A DNA stretch of 64,000 bases from Sthenelais limicola (Eukaryota > Annelida > Polychaeta > Phyllodocida > Sigalionidae): assembly GCA_942159475.1 (NCBI GenBank), contig OW804102.1:33052873-33116872 (forward strand), written 5' to 3'. Shown one piece after another: positions 45,321 through 56,923 of the stretch. The translations under genes and the position numbers were made by a program. Each line of letters begins with the position of its first letter. Position 1 is the stretch's first letter. Below the pieces are notes generated by a model that saw nothing but the letters and a program-made list of their open reading frames with translations, did not search any database and was not told the DNA's origin.

Positions 45321-46710
45321 ACCCTTTCTTGTCATCAGGACTAAAGGATATTTTTCATAGTCAAATCTCAGGCTTGTAAATCCTGATTGATAAGATCAAT
45401 ATAACGATAAATAGGGAAATTTGATATTGATGTTTTATTTATCTTTATATATCTGAGTGATGATGTAAATTTTATAACATAACGATGTCAACCCTGATAT
45501 AAGGTGCAATTTGACTAACTTTGTGAATAAATTAATTATACTGGGTGGAGGGAGTAGCTTAACTGTTTACTACATAGTATAGTAGAAAACGCATAAATGA
45601 CTTTGGATTACCAAGGCATGTACAAACTGACTATTATTACTGATGAATAAATAATGTAGATGTTTTTAAACATGTGATGTTCGTAGATCCACCCTCGTGG
45701 ATTGAATCTGTAATATATCATTGTAAATCATTAAAAATATTTAATTATATTAAACGACACGCGATACTTAAATTTATAAGGAATCAGAGTATGGTAAAAT
45801 ATATCTAACACTATGAAATCGTAGCATTGTTAAAAATACTGAAATGTTTTGTCAATATATCCGATGTAGGTCATTATAATAGGTTATAAATTGATCAGCA
45901 ATTATTGATTGATACATATCTATTACTACATGTTGATGGTCGTCAAATAAAAAAAGCATATCGACCCTGCCTCTCTACGAATCAAGCAAACAATGGAGAA
46001 CAATGATAAAATATCTAAGAAAACATTAAAGAATATATATAATATGACAATTAAAAAACCCAAAGCACCTTGGGAATTTAAACATTTTATTATAAAAATA
46101 TTGTTACAGTAAGTATCGTTACAATAAGAACCAACGAATGATGTAACCTAGTCTGTACTACTTAGAAGTAAGATGTCACTTCAAATATATGTTAACATTA
46201 ATTTTTCCTTTCTTTGGGGCTATCTGGAAGATCTATTCGTAGAAGCCACTGTCCTTTTCTATGTGTTTGTTGAAGAGTGAGGTATATTAGTGCCAATAGC
46301 ACTGTGCCGACCTGCTAGTTCATGTATAAGTTTAGAAACTGTAGGTTATTCCGAAGAAATCTAGCTCACGAAGACGGAAAATTACATTATTTTGTTTTAT
46401 CTGTCAAGATGCCTTTTTTTCATTGGGAGCTTTCTGAACTAAACCTAAGGGCAAAAGTATATATAATTCACTTCATGCTATTTTAGTAAATTAGAATGTA
46501 ATTTACAATTTCATGCATTGCACAAGTCAGATAATTGGGGCGGATCACCCCAGTGAGTTTATAATGTCTTAATGAGACAAAAATGTTAAGCTATTATGTT
46601 TCCCTAGGACCTCAAATCATTGGGATGCAGTCATTACTGCTTTTCTGGTTGCACCTATTCGCATTCAATCCCAACCGTCGACATAACTGAATTTGTACAC
46701 AGAGGCTTAA
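45321..46710. other. LINE 3' flank, then no gene
   Basis: The first 200 bp (CTGATATAAGGTGCAATTTGACTAACTTTGTGAATAAATT) may be the LINE's 3' UTR. Beyond that the sequence is AT-rich with no recognised feature. Confidence 0.35.
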
Positions 46711-48430
46711 ATGAGTAGTGTGTTGGAGACATGGCTAGAGTGAGTAGTAGGTTGGAGACATAGCTAGAGTGAGTAGTGTGTGTGAGACATAGCTAGAGTG
46801 AGTAGTGTGTTGGAGACATAGCTAGAGTGTGTAGTGGGTTGGAGACATAGCTAGAGTACGTAGTGGGTTGGAGACATAGCTAGAGTGTGTAGTGGGTTGG
46901 AGACATAGCTAGAGTGAGTAGTGGGTTGGAGACATAGCTAGAGTGAGTAGTATGTTGGAGACATAGCTAGAGTGAGTAGTGTGTTTGAGACATGGCTAGA
47001 GTGAGTAGTGGGTTGGAGACATAGCTAGAGTGAGTAGTGGGTTTGAGACATGGCTAGAGTGAGTAGTAGGTTGGAGACATAGCTAGAGTGAGTAGTGTGT
47101 GTGAGACATAGCTAGAGTGAGTAGTGGGTTGGAGACATGGCTAGAGTGAGTAGTAGGTTGGAGACATAGCTAGAGTGTGTAGTGGGTTGGAGACATAGCT
47201 AGAGTGAGTAGTGGGTTGGAGACATAGCTAGAGTGAGTAGTAGGTTGGAGACATGGCTAGAGTGAGTAGTGGGTTGGAGACATAGCTAGAGTGAGTAGTG
47301 GGTTTGAGACATGGTTAGAGTGAGTAGTAGGTTGGAGACATAGCTAGAGTGAGTAGTGTGTGTGAGACATAGCTAGAGTGAGTAGTAGGTTGGAGACATA
47401 GCTAGAGTGAGTAGTGTGTGTGAGACATAGCTAGAGTGAGTAGTGGGTTGGAGACATGGCTAGAGTGAGTAGTAGGTTGGAGACATAGCTAGAGTGAGTT
47501 GTGGGTTGGAGACATAGCTAGAGTGAGTAGTGGGTTGGAGACATAGCTAGAGTGAGTAGTGGGTTGGAGACATAGCTAGAGTGAGTAGTGGGTTGGAGAC
47601 ATAGCTAGAGTGAGTAGTGGGTTGGAGACATAGCTAGAGTGAGTAGTGGGTTGGAGACATAGCTAGAGTGAGTAGTGGGTTGGAGACATAGCTAGAGTGA
47701 GTAGTGGGTTGGAGACATAGCTAGAGTATGTAGTGTGTGTGAGACATAGCTAGAGTGAGTAGTGGGTTGGAGACATAGCTAGAGTACGTAGTGTGTGTGA
47801 GACATAGCTAGAGTGAGTAGTGGGTTGGAGACATAGCTAGAGTGAGTAGTGTGTTGGAGACATAGCTAGAGTGAGTAGTGGGTTGGAGACATAGCTAGAG
47901 TGAGTAGTGGAATGGAGACATAGCTAGAGTGAGTAGTGTGTGTGAGACATGGCTAGAGTGAGTAGTGGGTTGGAGACATAGCTCGAGTGAGTAGTGGAAT
48001 GGAGACATAGCTAGAGTGAGTAGTGGAATGGAGACATAGCTAGAGTGAGTAGTGGGTTGGAGACATAGCTAGAGTGAGTAGTGTGTTGGAGACATGGCTA
48101 GAGTGATTAGTGGGTTGGAGACATAGCTAGAGTGAGTAGTGGAATGGAGACATAGCTAGAGTGAGTAGTGGGTTGGAGACATAGCTAGAGTGAGTAGTGG
48201 GTTGGAGACATAGCTAGAGTGAGTAGTGGGTTGGAGACATAGCTAGAGTGAGTAGTGGGTTGGAGACATAGCTCGAGTGAGTAGTGGAATGGAGACAGAG
48301 CTAGAGTGAGTAGTGGAATGGAGACATAGCTAGAGTGATTAGTGGGTTGGAGACATAGCTAGAGTGAGTAGTGTGTTGGAGACATAGCTCGAGTGAGTAG
48401 TGGGTTTGTGACATAGCTAGAGTGAGTGAG
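46711..48430 (+). repeat. 29-bp minisatellite, about 60 copies
   Basis: Unit GTGAGTAGTGGGTTGGAGACATAGCTAGA, read off as strictly 29 bp across 1.72 kb with no indels noticed. Variant classes at the GGGTTGG position (AGGTTGG, GTGTGTG, GTGTTGG, GGGTTTG, GGAATGG) and at ATAGC/ATGGC are unevenly spread. AGGTTGG dominates the first third, a run of some nine nearly identical GGGTTGG units lies at about 47500-47730, and GGAATGG appears only after 47900. Not coding: the period is not a multiple of 3. It ends in GTGAGTGAGAGGTTAG. Confidence 0.95.
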
Positions 48431-49859
48431 AGGTTAGAAATACAAGTGTGATTCAATGGCTCGAGTTTGCACTTACTTTTATATCCAACAAGCTGCCGCA
48501 GGTCACACGTTAGATGCAAAATTAAAAGAGCCATTGAATTACATGAGTAGTTCTTAACCTTGTGAACCGTTTTTTTCTTTTTATACTATGACTTGGAAAT
48601 GATAGAAAATCTTGTTCTTGTATTGATGCATAGCCAAGAGAGCTTAAACAAGAAATTAAATTGATATAATAAAATGTAGATGAATGCATGTATATTGTTC
48701 ATATTATATTGTAATTGTATCTGATGTTGTTTGTACTTTGAGGTGTTTACAATTTTGCCATTTTTTGCTTGCCACCTGTTGAGGCGACTTACTCCCACAG
48801 AAATGTATAGGACTGTACTTATCGATATAGACCTATGGTCCACTAGATGCATATAGAACTGTATTTGAAGGGTGTGGCATTATATTCTACCACTGCTTTT
48901 GCTGATTCAAAATATTTATATTTTATAATATATTATATTATACTTATGATTTATAAAAGTGAACCTCACTAAGTGAAGCTACACACAGTGTATGACAATT
49001 TAAGTGTAGACTATGGTACTGAATCATGGAAATATATTCAGTAATAGTAACTTTATTGGTAATTACTTAACAGTCAGTAGTAGAAAGCCTTAATGACCCC
49101 CTAACGTTTAGGGGTCTGGTAATTCCCTTTAACACTTTTAGCCTTAGTCTTAGCCTTGTGGTTAATCTCATCGCAGTATGCGGTGAACTGCAACGCTCGA
49201 GGAATGTGGCTTTCTGGACAGGACTGTTAAGCCAGACCGGTAAAAAGACACATGATGAATAATATAAGGTATGGGTGTGGCTGGAAAATGCATGAGGAAT
49301 TGGGAAAACCTTTCCAAGCAAAACCAATTATTGCAAATACCTCCAAATAAATGTCAGAGAGATAAGCTATAACCTGCAAATTGTTATGAATCATAGGTCT
49401 ACACATAATTATATCTTCCTTTAATTTGTCTTAAACGTCCCCAATGTTCGACGGGGTATAAGGACAATTTCAAGACCTTGCATTCGGCTAAGAAACCAGA
49501 ATCGTAAATTTCCAATTACAAGGAAAACCAAGAAACATATATATGTCAGGGTAATTGCCACTCCATGCCTCCAGTGATTTTTGCCACCATAATGCCATTA
49601 TAAGTAATAATACATACCCATGCGTAGTTTCTTTGCTTTCCAATTCCAATCCATAAATCAACTTTAACATGCATAAAACACATCATTCTACACGGTATCT
49701 AAGCAGAACGGTCTTCATTCAGGTCAATGGAGTACATGCATATCATCCATCTACGCAGTAGCAGTTAGTGAGAATATTATGGACCTAATATTGGTGTGCA
49801 TATCTTTATTGATATGTTATGTAGCACTTGTCATTAATTCACACTTCTCCATTACATCA
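48431..49859. other. About 1.4 kb with no supported gene
   Basis: GACCCCCTAACGTTTAGGGGTC at 49094-49115 is a short near-palindrome. Otherwise AT-rich; no exon signals stand out. Confidence 0.35.
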
Positions 49860-50050
49860 TTATAGTTGCACTCCCAGTTAACATCGGCTAAATCCTAAAG
49901 ACTTCCTGTTCTGTTCCATTCTCTTCCAACCCATCCAAACCTTTGGAGGATGTTGTTTTTGCTATAGGGCATTTATGTTATGAAGACGGCTGAAGTCCTT
50001 TCCCGTGGTGGCTGCACTTATTGCCACCAGCGGGCATTTCGACTTCAGGT
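49860..50050 (+). mobile_element. Left part of an AAGCTGC MITE copy
   Basis: TATAGTTGCACTCCCAGTTAACATCGGCTAAA, TCTTCCAACCCATCCAAA, TTTTGCTATAGGGCAT, TTTCCCGTGGTGGCTGC and GGGCATTTCGACTTC keep the family order. The right end is missing. Confidence 0.6.
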
Positions 50051-50208
50051 AGATTTGTTGTTTGCTTTTTTATATTTATACTTGGGATACAGGATCCCCG
50101 AATTGGGATTTCATCAGTCCCAAGTCCCGCATGACAAAATTTGCAGAAGTCGTTCACTAACTTGATGTAATCATAAGGAAAGTCTTAGAAGTATTAAGGA
50201 TTAAATAC

Positions 50209-50460
50209 ACTTGCCACTCAGGCTATTACAGCGGCGCGTTGGTGTTGTCCAATGCAGAATAAATGACGTATGAATGACAGATGAGGAAGGACAGCGATAG
50301 GAATTTTTCACTCTTGAGATAATATATCTATAACACATATAGCTCTTACACAGTTCTTACTGGGTTAAATGCACTAATAAAAAATGTACACATGCTGGAT
50401 CGTTCACTTGCCACTCAGGCCCTTTCGGTCGTGTGTTGGTGATTGGCCAGTGTAAAAAAA
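50209..50460. repeat. Diverged direct repeat, about 200 bp apart
   Basis: CACTTGCCACTCAGGCTATTACAGCGGCGCGTTGGTG-TTG-CCA at 50209 recurs as CACTTGCCACTCAGGCCCTTTCGGTCGTGTGTTGGTGATTGGCCA at 50406. The intervening unit is otherwise poorly conserved. Confidence 0.5.
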
Positions 50461-50539
50461 ATACGATTGGTACAAATAGAACAGCAAATTTGTGGGCACG
50501 AAATTCGGGAAAGAATCATGAATACGAGGAAATTTGTTT

Positions 50540-50870
50540 GAACCGTGTTTTATTACCCAAAGGTATACAGTTACAAAGGTATTGTCTCTGAACAAGGGTG
50601 CTTAATTTGAACAACAGAAGTATCTTGGTCTGCGGCGTGGCTCGAGTCCGTAGTGTTAAGCGGAGCCTGGATCCCCTTGCGGAGGTAGTAGTATCCTCCG
50701 CCTATTGCCTGTCGGAGGGTGTCTGCAGTGCTGTCAGCATGATAACGTATGTCGCCCCCTGACAGACGCCGCTGGAACTAGTGGTCGTCTCCGGCTCTTG
50801 TAGAAGCGCCCCCGCTGTCGTAGCCTCGTTGGTAGTTGGCAATGGTCGGCGGCAGACCCACTACAAATTT
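50540..50870 (-). other. GC-rich minus-strand open segment with poly(A) signal
   Basis: A 230-bp patch (50630-50860) is about 60% GC in an AT-rich region. On the minus strand it is open for about 60 codons after one stop (SGGDIRYHADSTADTLRQAI, GGYYYLRKGIQAPLNTTDSS). GGTAATAAAACACGG, a canonical AATAAA, follows at about 50555. The minus sequence begins TGTAGTGGGTCTGCCGCC, so it could be an LTR (TG start, poly(A) signal) or the 3' end of a retroelement or gene. Not resolved. Confidence 0.3.
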
Positions 50871-51111
50871 ATTATATGCGCATTCCATATGAGAGACGCT
50901 ATAAGTGGGGTGCTATAAAAATATTCATATAGTACGCATACCATAAAAATGTAGTTGTCTAAAAATAGCTCTGTTGATATGCTTCGAGGAGCCCTGGCTC
51001 TCCGCGAACCATATAAACACACTGAGTGAAAGCTGCAGGAACCCCCGCAATCGGTAATCTACCCTTTATTCAGGTACCATGATCATAAAAATGCATAATA
51101 AAAACCACATG

Positions 51112-51142
51112 ATTCAATAGAGAATTAAATTCTCTATCGAAT
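51112..51142. repeat. 31-nt near-perfect palindrome
   Basis: ATTCAATAGAGAATT-A-AATTCTCTATCGAAT. Only one base pair is mismatched over 15-bp arms. Confidence 0.75.
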
Positions 51143-51346
51143 GATATAAGTTTTATTATTGTAGCTTAAGAAATGGCGATATGAACGTTTTAATTCAACA
51201 ATATCAGTAAATACATCATGATTACACAGTGACAGTGGGCATCGTTGTACCTCAGCGGGGCAGCGGGGCTCTCTGAGACTTCTTTGATATTTTTTCAGTG
51301 ATATGTGATGATCTATGATCAAATTTTATGCACATATAATAAATAT

Positions 51347-51484
51347 AGAATGGAACTCGTGTGCAATAATCGAACAATCTATAGGACTTGATTCGTCCAC
51401 ATAAGCACTCTGCCTACGGCATCATGCTTATGTAGACGAATCTCGTCCAATAAATTTTCGATTATTGCATGCGAGTTCCATTCT
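51347..51484. mobile_element. 138-nt foldback (hairpin) element
   Basis: Left arm AGAATGGAACTCGTGTGCAATAATCGA continues to GATTCGTCCACATAAGCA. Right arm TGCTTATGTAGACGAATC continues to TCGATTATTGCATGCGAGTTCCATTCT. The arms are about 60 bp with few mismatches around a short loop, CTCTGCCTACGGCATCA. This could be a foldback MITE; a hairpin RNA is a weaker alternative. Confidence 0.7.
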
Positions 51485-52493
51485 CTCTGTGTATGATTCA
51501 CTGATGAGGTAATGTATCTATAATCATATAACCCTTATGGATTATTATCAAATAAATAACAGTAGCAGAATATTGTGTAGTGGTAGTGGTTATGTTTGCA
51601 ATTAATGTGGAAGATATTTTTACTTGTTTGGAATTACAATTCTAGCCACTGTAATAGATGTTGTTGTGTGTGCATGTGAGTCCCACCCTTCAGAAGCAAC
51701 GGTTCAAGTATTAACAGATTTTGGCTTTAAGTATATTGCAAACGGCAGTATACACCCTTTTGCAATATGTGATACAAATTCCCGTTTCGGATTACTATTT
51801 TGATGTCCATGCAGGTGACCTAGAAACTGACCTTTTCGGTCCATGGGATGTACTTGTGACTATTGTGTTATACCGGGTATTTTACTCTAAGGTTATAATT
51901 ATCTAGTACAGTTACACAGTTACCTATAGTTCAAGTTTTATGTACGTTTAAATATATACCTGTGCGAGCCACTATACATATTGACTAGATTTAAGGACGA
52001 TAAGAAACTCGCTGTCACTACTAAACTAGTCCAAAGTGCCTTCGTTGCACGTAAAAGAATTTCTAGGAAGCCAGAGTTGTGCAAAAGGTCAGATGTCTCT
52101 CGAATGTATATACAATATATTCGCGAGTGGTTTATTACTATTAGTTGAACTTCCCGACGTTATTTGTATGACCGCTGTGTTATGGTAAATCATTGTGGCA
52201 ATCGGCGACTAAATATATAACAGCGTTCATTAAAAAAAGTATTTTGAAAAAGAATTGACCTGAGAAAAACATATTTGGGTGAAATCAGCAGATCTCCACA
52301 TAACACGTTTGTTTTTACCTCAGTGACCACTAAAATTTACTATATCATTCAGTATAGGAGTCTATGGGAAAAGAGGTATTTTCTCCATTTTTGTTGGCAT
52401 ATCAGACGTTTGAATCATGCATTTTCATCTCAGATTTCTACATATGCATAGCTAACAAAATGCATTACTCACAAAAGTAATTATTAACTGCAG
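51485..52493. other. No gene supported
   Basis: A 61-codon plus-strand frame at 51721-51906 is preceded by AACAGATTTTGGCTTTAAG but lacks a clear acceptor or donor. AT-rich. Confidence 0.3.
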
Positions 52494-52727
52494 GTGGTTA
52501 TCCAGTTGAAATGGTATTCTGATGAGTTAAGAAATAGAAATGATATTTTTCAAAGTATGTTGACACACTATCTTCTAATTGGTGAAGATGGTGAAGATGA
52601 GACTGTATTAATTGTAATTAATTCAATGACAGGAGAGATTTACAAGAAAAGAATCAGATTAATCTGTCCGAAATCTTATAAAAACGGAAAAAATATTTTC
52701 CCCATAGTCTTCCAGAATGAACGGTAG
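52494..52727 (+). CDS. Possible terminal exon of a plus-strand gene
   Basis: An acceptor-like TTATTAACTGCAG ends at 52493, and a frame follows for 77 codons (KWYSDELRNRNDIFQ, DGEDETVLIVINSMTGEIYK, RIRLICPKSYKNGKNIF) to a TAG. Its charged, mixed composition looks protein-like. No family was recognised, no upstream exon was found, and the pyrimidine tract is weak. Confidence 0.25.
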   Translation: MVIQLKWYSDELRNRNDIFQSMLTHYLLIGEDGEDETVLIVINSMTGEIYKKRIRLICPKSYKNGKNIFPIVFQNER

Positions 52728-52909
52728 TAAACTGCATTGGTCCCTCAGATAAAAAGTAATATGGTGAAATCCTGTTTTGTTTCGATTTTCCGTTTCACCC
52801 AAGCATGTTCTTCTATTGAACTATGCTGTATCTATTATATCCTGTACCCTATTGGAATTTAACATCGTTCCCATTTCTGTATATAGTGTGGTGATAAACC
52901 AAGAGGTGA

Positions 52910-53080
52910 AGAAAATGTACAATTCACCTTCAACAATCACCTCAAATAACCAAACTTTAAGACAAAAATGTGATTCAAAATACAGTTCAACATATGATAG
53001 CCGAACAGATATTTTAAATCAACACAATGTCAAAATATATTCAGATATACTTGTAACACATCACATATGTACCGGTATGT
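52910..53080 (+). mobile_element. Partial copy of the TGGGTCAG MITE
   Basis: AATGTACAATTCACCTTCAACAATCACCTCAAATAACCAAACTTTAAGACAAAAATGTG matches the left half of 14991-15234 block by block. Both termini are lost. Confidence 0.5.
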
Positions 53081-53239
53081 GTACACGTTTATTCCATTTA
53101 ATTTTATAAATATTAAGCCAATATGTGTGTCTTCTTTTCCATAACATAGACACTAGAATAATAAGGAATAAAGCATTATTGTTTCTTGCCCCACTGACGG
53201 ACTGAGATTATCTTAACCTTAAAACACCATTGACTTTAA

Positions 53240-53540
53240 ATTAAATCCACATGCTCAGCCATTACAACAAAAAGAGGAATCTTACCAACTAAACTTATCA
53301 ACATTTTGCGGATGTTATATCTTTATACAAGAATTTGAAGTTTTATTGGACGAAAAATTGAGAGGTAATTAGTGAAGGATTTCGGCGAGCTACCGAAAAT
53401 CAAATGTGGATTTTTATGAAGCCCTGCAACAAAAGCAACAGGTGAAATCCTCCCCAATTTCGGTTGAATGTCTTTCTGATGGGCAGGAAACGAAAGGTAC
53501 AAAAAAAAGCAATTTGAGTTAACTGAATGCACGCAGAAGC
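53240..53540 (-). mobile_element. Reverse near-full-length AAGCTGC MITE copy
   Basis: Starts ATGCTCAGCCATTACAAC (degraded right end). It passes GAATTTGAAGTTTTATTGGACG, GAAGCCCTGCAACAAAAGC, AAATCCTCCCCAATTTCGG and TGATGGGCAGGAAACGAAAGG, and ends GAGTTAACTGAATGCACGCAG (degraded left end). Confidence 0.6.
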
Positions 53541-54220
53541 AACTGAATAACAAATTTAGATGCATTCAACAAACAATATCAAGAAGAGCTACAAACACTC
53601 CTACATCAAATATAAAATGCTAGGAAATTCATGATACAAATTATCTTTTTTTGTCCTGGGAGTTTAATATCAGGAATACAAACCAGGAGAACGGGTGTTT
53701 TTGAAAATGAATACATCAATTAAGGTCATCATAATTGCTTATTTGATACGTAAGGTTCAATTGAGAAATGCAATGTTTTACCCTCAATTTAAGACTTACA
53801 TGTAATTGGGTTCGTGCATGATGGGCAGAGCAACTTAGTCATACACATTAACTAGACCATAAGAAAGGGGAGTGCTGTCACGGGAATCCCTAAAAATAGT
53901 TGCTTCCTCAAACCAAATATAGGTACTTTCAAACAGGAGAAATACTCAGTGAATCAAAAATTAATAAATGAAAATATCTCAGCCAGGTTATCAATTACAT
54001 AAACAAATACTAATCTAAACTAAATTGTATAATATATAATTGATATTTAGTCTTTAGTTTATCGTTCAATTTTGTAGATCACTAAAATCGATGCTGGAAT
54101 CAATGTGGCTGAGAGAAAAAGTAGACCCAATGGCCTGGGGAAAGTTTGAAATCCTGTGGAGACAAGCTGAAAGAATCGTGACGAGGAATGAAGTCTGATT
54201 CCCCAGCATGTCGAACGCCC
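53541..54220. other. No gene seen
   Basis: AT-rich, with no repeats or exon signals recognised. Confidence 0.35.
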
Positions 54221-55263
54221 ATTCAATTCAATTCAATTCAAGATTTCTTTTATTTGCAGACGGTATATACAAAATGTAGTTCGGCTCTGATAAATCAGGT
54301 CTTCCGTGGAGTGCCTTCTAGCTGGTCTTGAATTTTAGTTACAAAATTTCAACAACATAGATAACAACAAATAAATTATAGTTTTATAACAACATCTGCA
54401 AATAAAAGAATTCTTGAATGATACAGTGACATTTTTAGTTGCTGCTAGGGATATTGAGATCATCAGTAAATGTAAAGACTATATTGAAAATAACAATGTT
54501 ACATAATCCATGTATTTCTGAATTTTTTAGGTCAGAGACAAGTGTATGATTTAAAGACAATAGTACAGGGTTTCAGTATGGTCATCAATAAAAAAAAGTT
54601 CAGGTTTCAAAAAGGGGGACAAGAGTTTGTCTGTATAATCATCAAATGTATGATATGACCTATTGCGAAAAGGAAATTTTCTCGGTGTGATAAAGCTGAA
54701 GTTGCCAGGAAAATCAATTCCATTTTATTCCCAAAGGCGGTAGACTTATTGTATAATGTATAAATGATTTTGTTTTTTAAAAAACTTGGGCAAAAAAAAT
54801 TATAATGAAAAGCATTACTGTTGTTGGGGAGAGTAGTTCTATATAAATGTTTTTGAGAGAGGCGATTTTGATAAATCATAATATAATTATATATAGAATT
54901 AAAAGGTACAGATAAAATTAAATTTGTCATTATGTAAAGGTTGATATAGATTTTGATGAGTTTGTAAACTTTGCTTGAAATGAGACGTATTTGTTTTAAA
55001 AAAATGTTTATCTGTTATTTCATTCTGTTGAGACTGCAATTTCTGCAACATGGACCTGGGTGCCGATCATAAATGAAATCACAGGAGTCAAAATTTGATA
55101 GAATAGCCATTTTATACAAGTCATGTTGGGCCCTGGAAGTTAATGAATTTTTCGCTCTGTATGATAATCTGATTTTGGCAGAAACTAGGCCCAGGGTCTT
55201 TTTTACATGTTGTTTAAAGGTCAGCAATTCATCCAGGGTAAAAGCCAAGGTATGTGTATTCAT
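54221..55263 (-). pseudogene. 5'-truncated non-LTR retrotransposon 3' end
   Basis: Minus strand. The frame at 55263-55015 reads LAFTLDELLTFKQHVKKTLG, AKIRLSYRAKNSLTS and KMAILSNFDSCDFIYD, the thumb region just after the YLG motif in CR1/jockey-type reverse transcriptases. Downstream the frame is broken. A further open stretch at 54930-54607 (IYNYIMIYQNRLSQKHLYRT) may be the decayed tail. The element ends at 54221-54241 in a (TGAAT)4-like microsatellite on the minus strand, a common LINE 3' terminus. The catalytic core and endonuclease are missing. Confidence 0.6.
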
Positions 55264-55610
55264 GGACTGATTCTAGAGTTGTGGAACATACATTTTTTGT
55301 TGTGGAACCTAAATGGCTTACAGAGTGCCATTTGGTATTTATTACCTACTATTTTGTTTATTACCAATACTGCATTGTTATGTAATTAGGGTACTGAATA
55401 ATTTATCATTTTACGCGGCGTGAGGAAAATCGGAAGTATGTGGAGCAGGGATGAAGATTGTATCACAGGGAACTGATAATCGGTTACCAAGAAGTGATTA
55501 CAGATGTAATATGGCAGCCAGTAGTCTGAGAGCTAGATGTTTTGGCTATCCATACAACACTGACGAGTGTGGCCACCGGTCGTAATATTAATATATCACT
55601 TGTCCCCAGC
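55264..55610. other. No gene supported
   Basis: A 24-codon plus-strand frame begins ATGGCAGCCAGTAGTCTGAG at 55511 (MAASSLRARCFGYPYNTDEC) but stops with no splice donor. Otherwise AT-rich. Confidence 0.3.
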
Positions 55611-55776
55611 AACTGCCTTTTTGTCTCTTTTCTCTGTCTCTCTCTCTTCTTCTCTATCTCTATTTCCTGGGTATGATCATAAACTGCCTTCCTCTCAGCT
55701 CTCCCGCCCTTGATATAACCATACTAAATGTGTTGATAAGGGCGTAGAGCAACCAATCTTACTCACTAACTCACTC
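55611..55776 (-). repeat. Inverted copy of the SINE-like repeat at 4620
   Basis: The reverse complement aligns over essentially the full 165 bp: pyrimidine tract, CCTGGGTATGATCATAAACTGCC, CTCTCAGCTCTCCCGCCCTTGATATAACCAT, GTTGATAAGGGCGTAGAGCAACCAATCTTACTCACTAACTCACTC. Differences are few. Confidence 0.75.
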
Positions 55777-55976
55777 CTTTATTATCCTATAAGTAGTAGC
55801 TGGGAGGAAACATGCCAAAATGCTGATAATATAGATCTAACCCTAGCAGCCTACAGTTCTTATCTTTTTTGTATTGTTTTACAGCATTGAAATGTTAATT
55901 TGAATTCATTTTGAAAGACCGTGCTCTACCGAGTTATATATAAATGCAGTATTACTACCTCTACTAATATACTTCT

Positions 55977-56070
55977 TTTTTTTAGATTATTTTATTTGAG
56001 ATCAATTTCAGTCACTCCAATATTATCATGAAGATCAATATGATTCATCAATTAATAGTCGATATACCCT
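55977..56070 (-). mobile_element. Poly(A)-tailed retroelement 3' end, minus orientation
   Basis: Partner of 32416-32520: TTTTTTTTAGATTATTTTATTTGAGATCAATTTCA then ATTATCATGAAGATCAATATGATTCATC. T-run first on the plus strand means a poly(A) tail on the minus strand. Confidence 0.4.
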
Positions 56071-56199
56071 AGATCTGCAATATTCCCCTCATGTTCCTGC
56101 TCCCAAAACATCGACACTAGTGGCAAGTATTTCCTCGTGTGTAGATCTATATATATCGTGGGTGAATTCACCTGAAAATGTAGTATACACACCTTCGCA

Positions 56200-56300
56200 T
56201 ATCTTCTCAAATTAAGTCAATTTAAAGGCGAAAATGTGGTTCGATACAAATACAGTTTAACATAACGATCATTAACCGAACAAATATTGCGAATTAACAC
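56200..56300 (+). mobile_element. Fragment of the TGGGTCAG MITE
   Basis: CACACCTTCGCATATCTTCTCAAATTAAGTCAATTTAAAGGCGAAAATGTGGTTCGATACAAATACAGTTTAACATAACGAT is colinear with the 52910 copy, more diverged. TGGGTGAATTCACCTGA at 56160 could be its degraded left end. Confidence 0.35.
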
Positions 56301-56717
56301 AATTCTTTATTATATAACAAATATGTAAGTACAATATACCGTATGAGCTCACATAATCACATAAACAAATTAGGTGCGTTTTATGGGAACTGCGTGCGTA
56401 TGAGGCCACCCACGACGAGACCAGACGTCATCATGGGGCCTGGTCTTCGTGAGTAGTGATAATTCCCCGCAAACCCTAGCCGAACCATCAACCCCATAGT
56501 ATGGAAGACCTTTTACCCATCAACCGATGTCAAATGGCCGAATCGGATGCCGAAATCTATGGAAGACCATTTACCCATATACCGAACTTCGGTTATTCGA
56601 ATTGGATCAATTCGGCCAAAACTCGGCCGAAACCCGGCCGAAACCCGGCCGAAACTCGGCCAAATTCGGCCCAAATTCGGAAAACTCGGCATTCGGCAAT
56701 CTTTTATGCTTATATAA

Positions 56718-56762
56718 CATACATACATACACACACATACATACATACATACATACATACCT
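56718..56762 (+). repeat. (CATA)n microsatellite
   Basis: CATACATACATACACACACATACATAC..., about 45 bp, within the left arm of the large inverted repeat. Confidence 0.9.
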
Positions 56763-56923
56763 GACATACACACCTGACTCAGAAAATGATATAAAATGAT
56801 TATGACAGTAGGAGACCAAATGTTGTCAAATTGGTGGAATTGGCCACATACACCATATAATATATAATATATCATCCATACATACATGTATATATACCGC
56901 ATACCATATATAACTAACATATT

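Noticed and set aside
46711..48430. CRISPR array
   Set aside because: The 29-bp unit is contiguous with no spacers and the genome is eukaryotic; it is a minisatellite.
48301..48534. Minus-strand open stretch across the minisatellite end
   Set aside because: It reads through 29-bp repeats, whose period is not a multiple of three; an artefact of the repeat.
56501..56920. Open stretches on both strands in the large inverted repeat
   Set aside because: They consist of microsatellite and CGGCCGAAA translations (strings of Tyr/Val/Cys/Met and RPKPGRN-like repeats), not protein.
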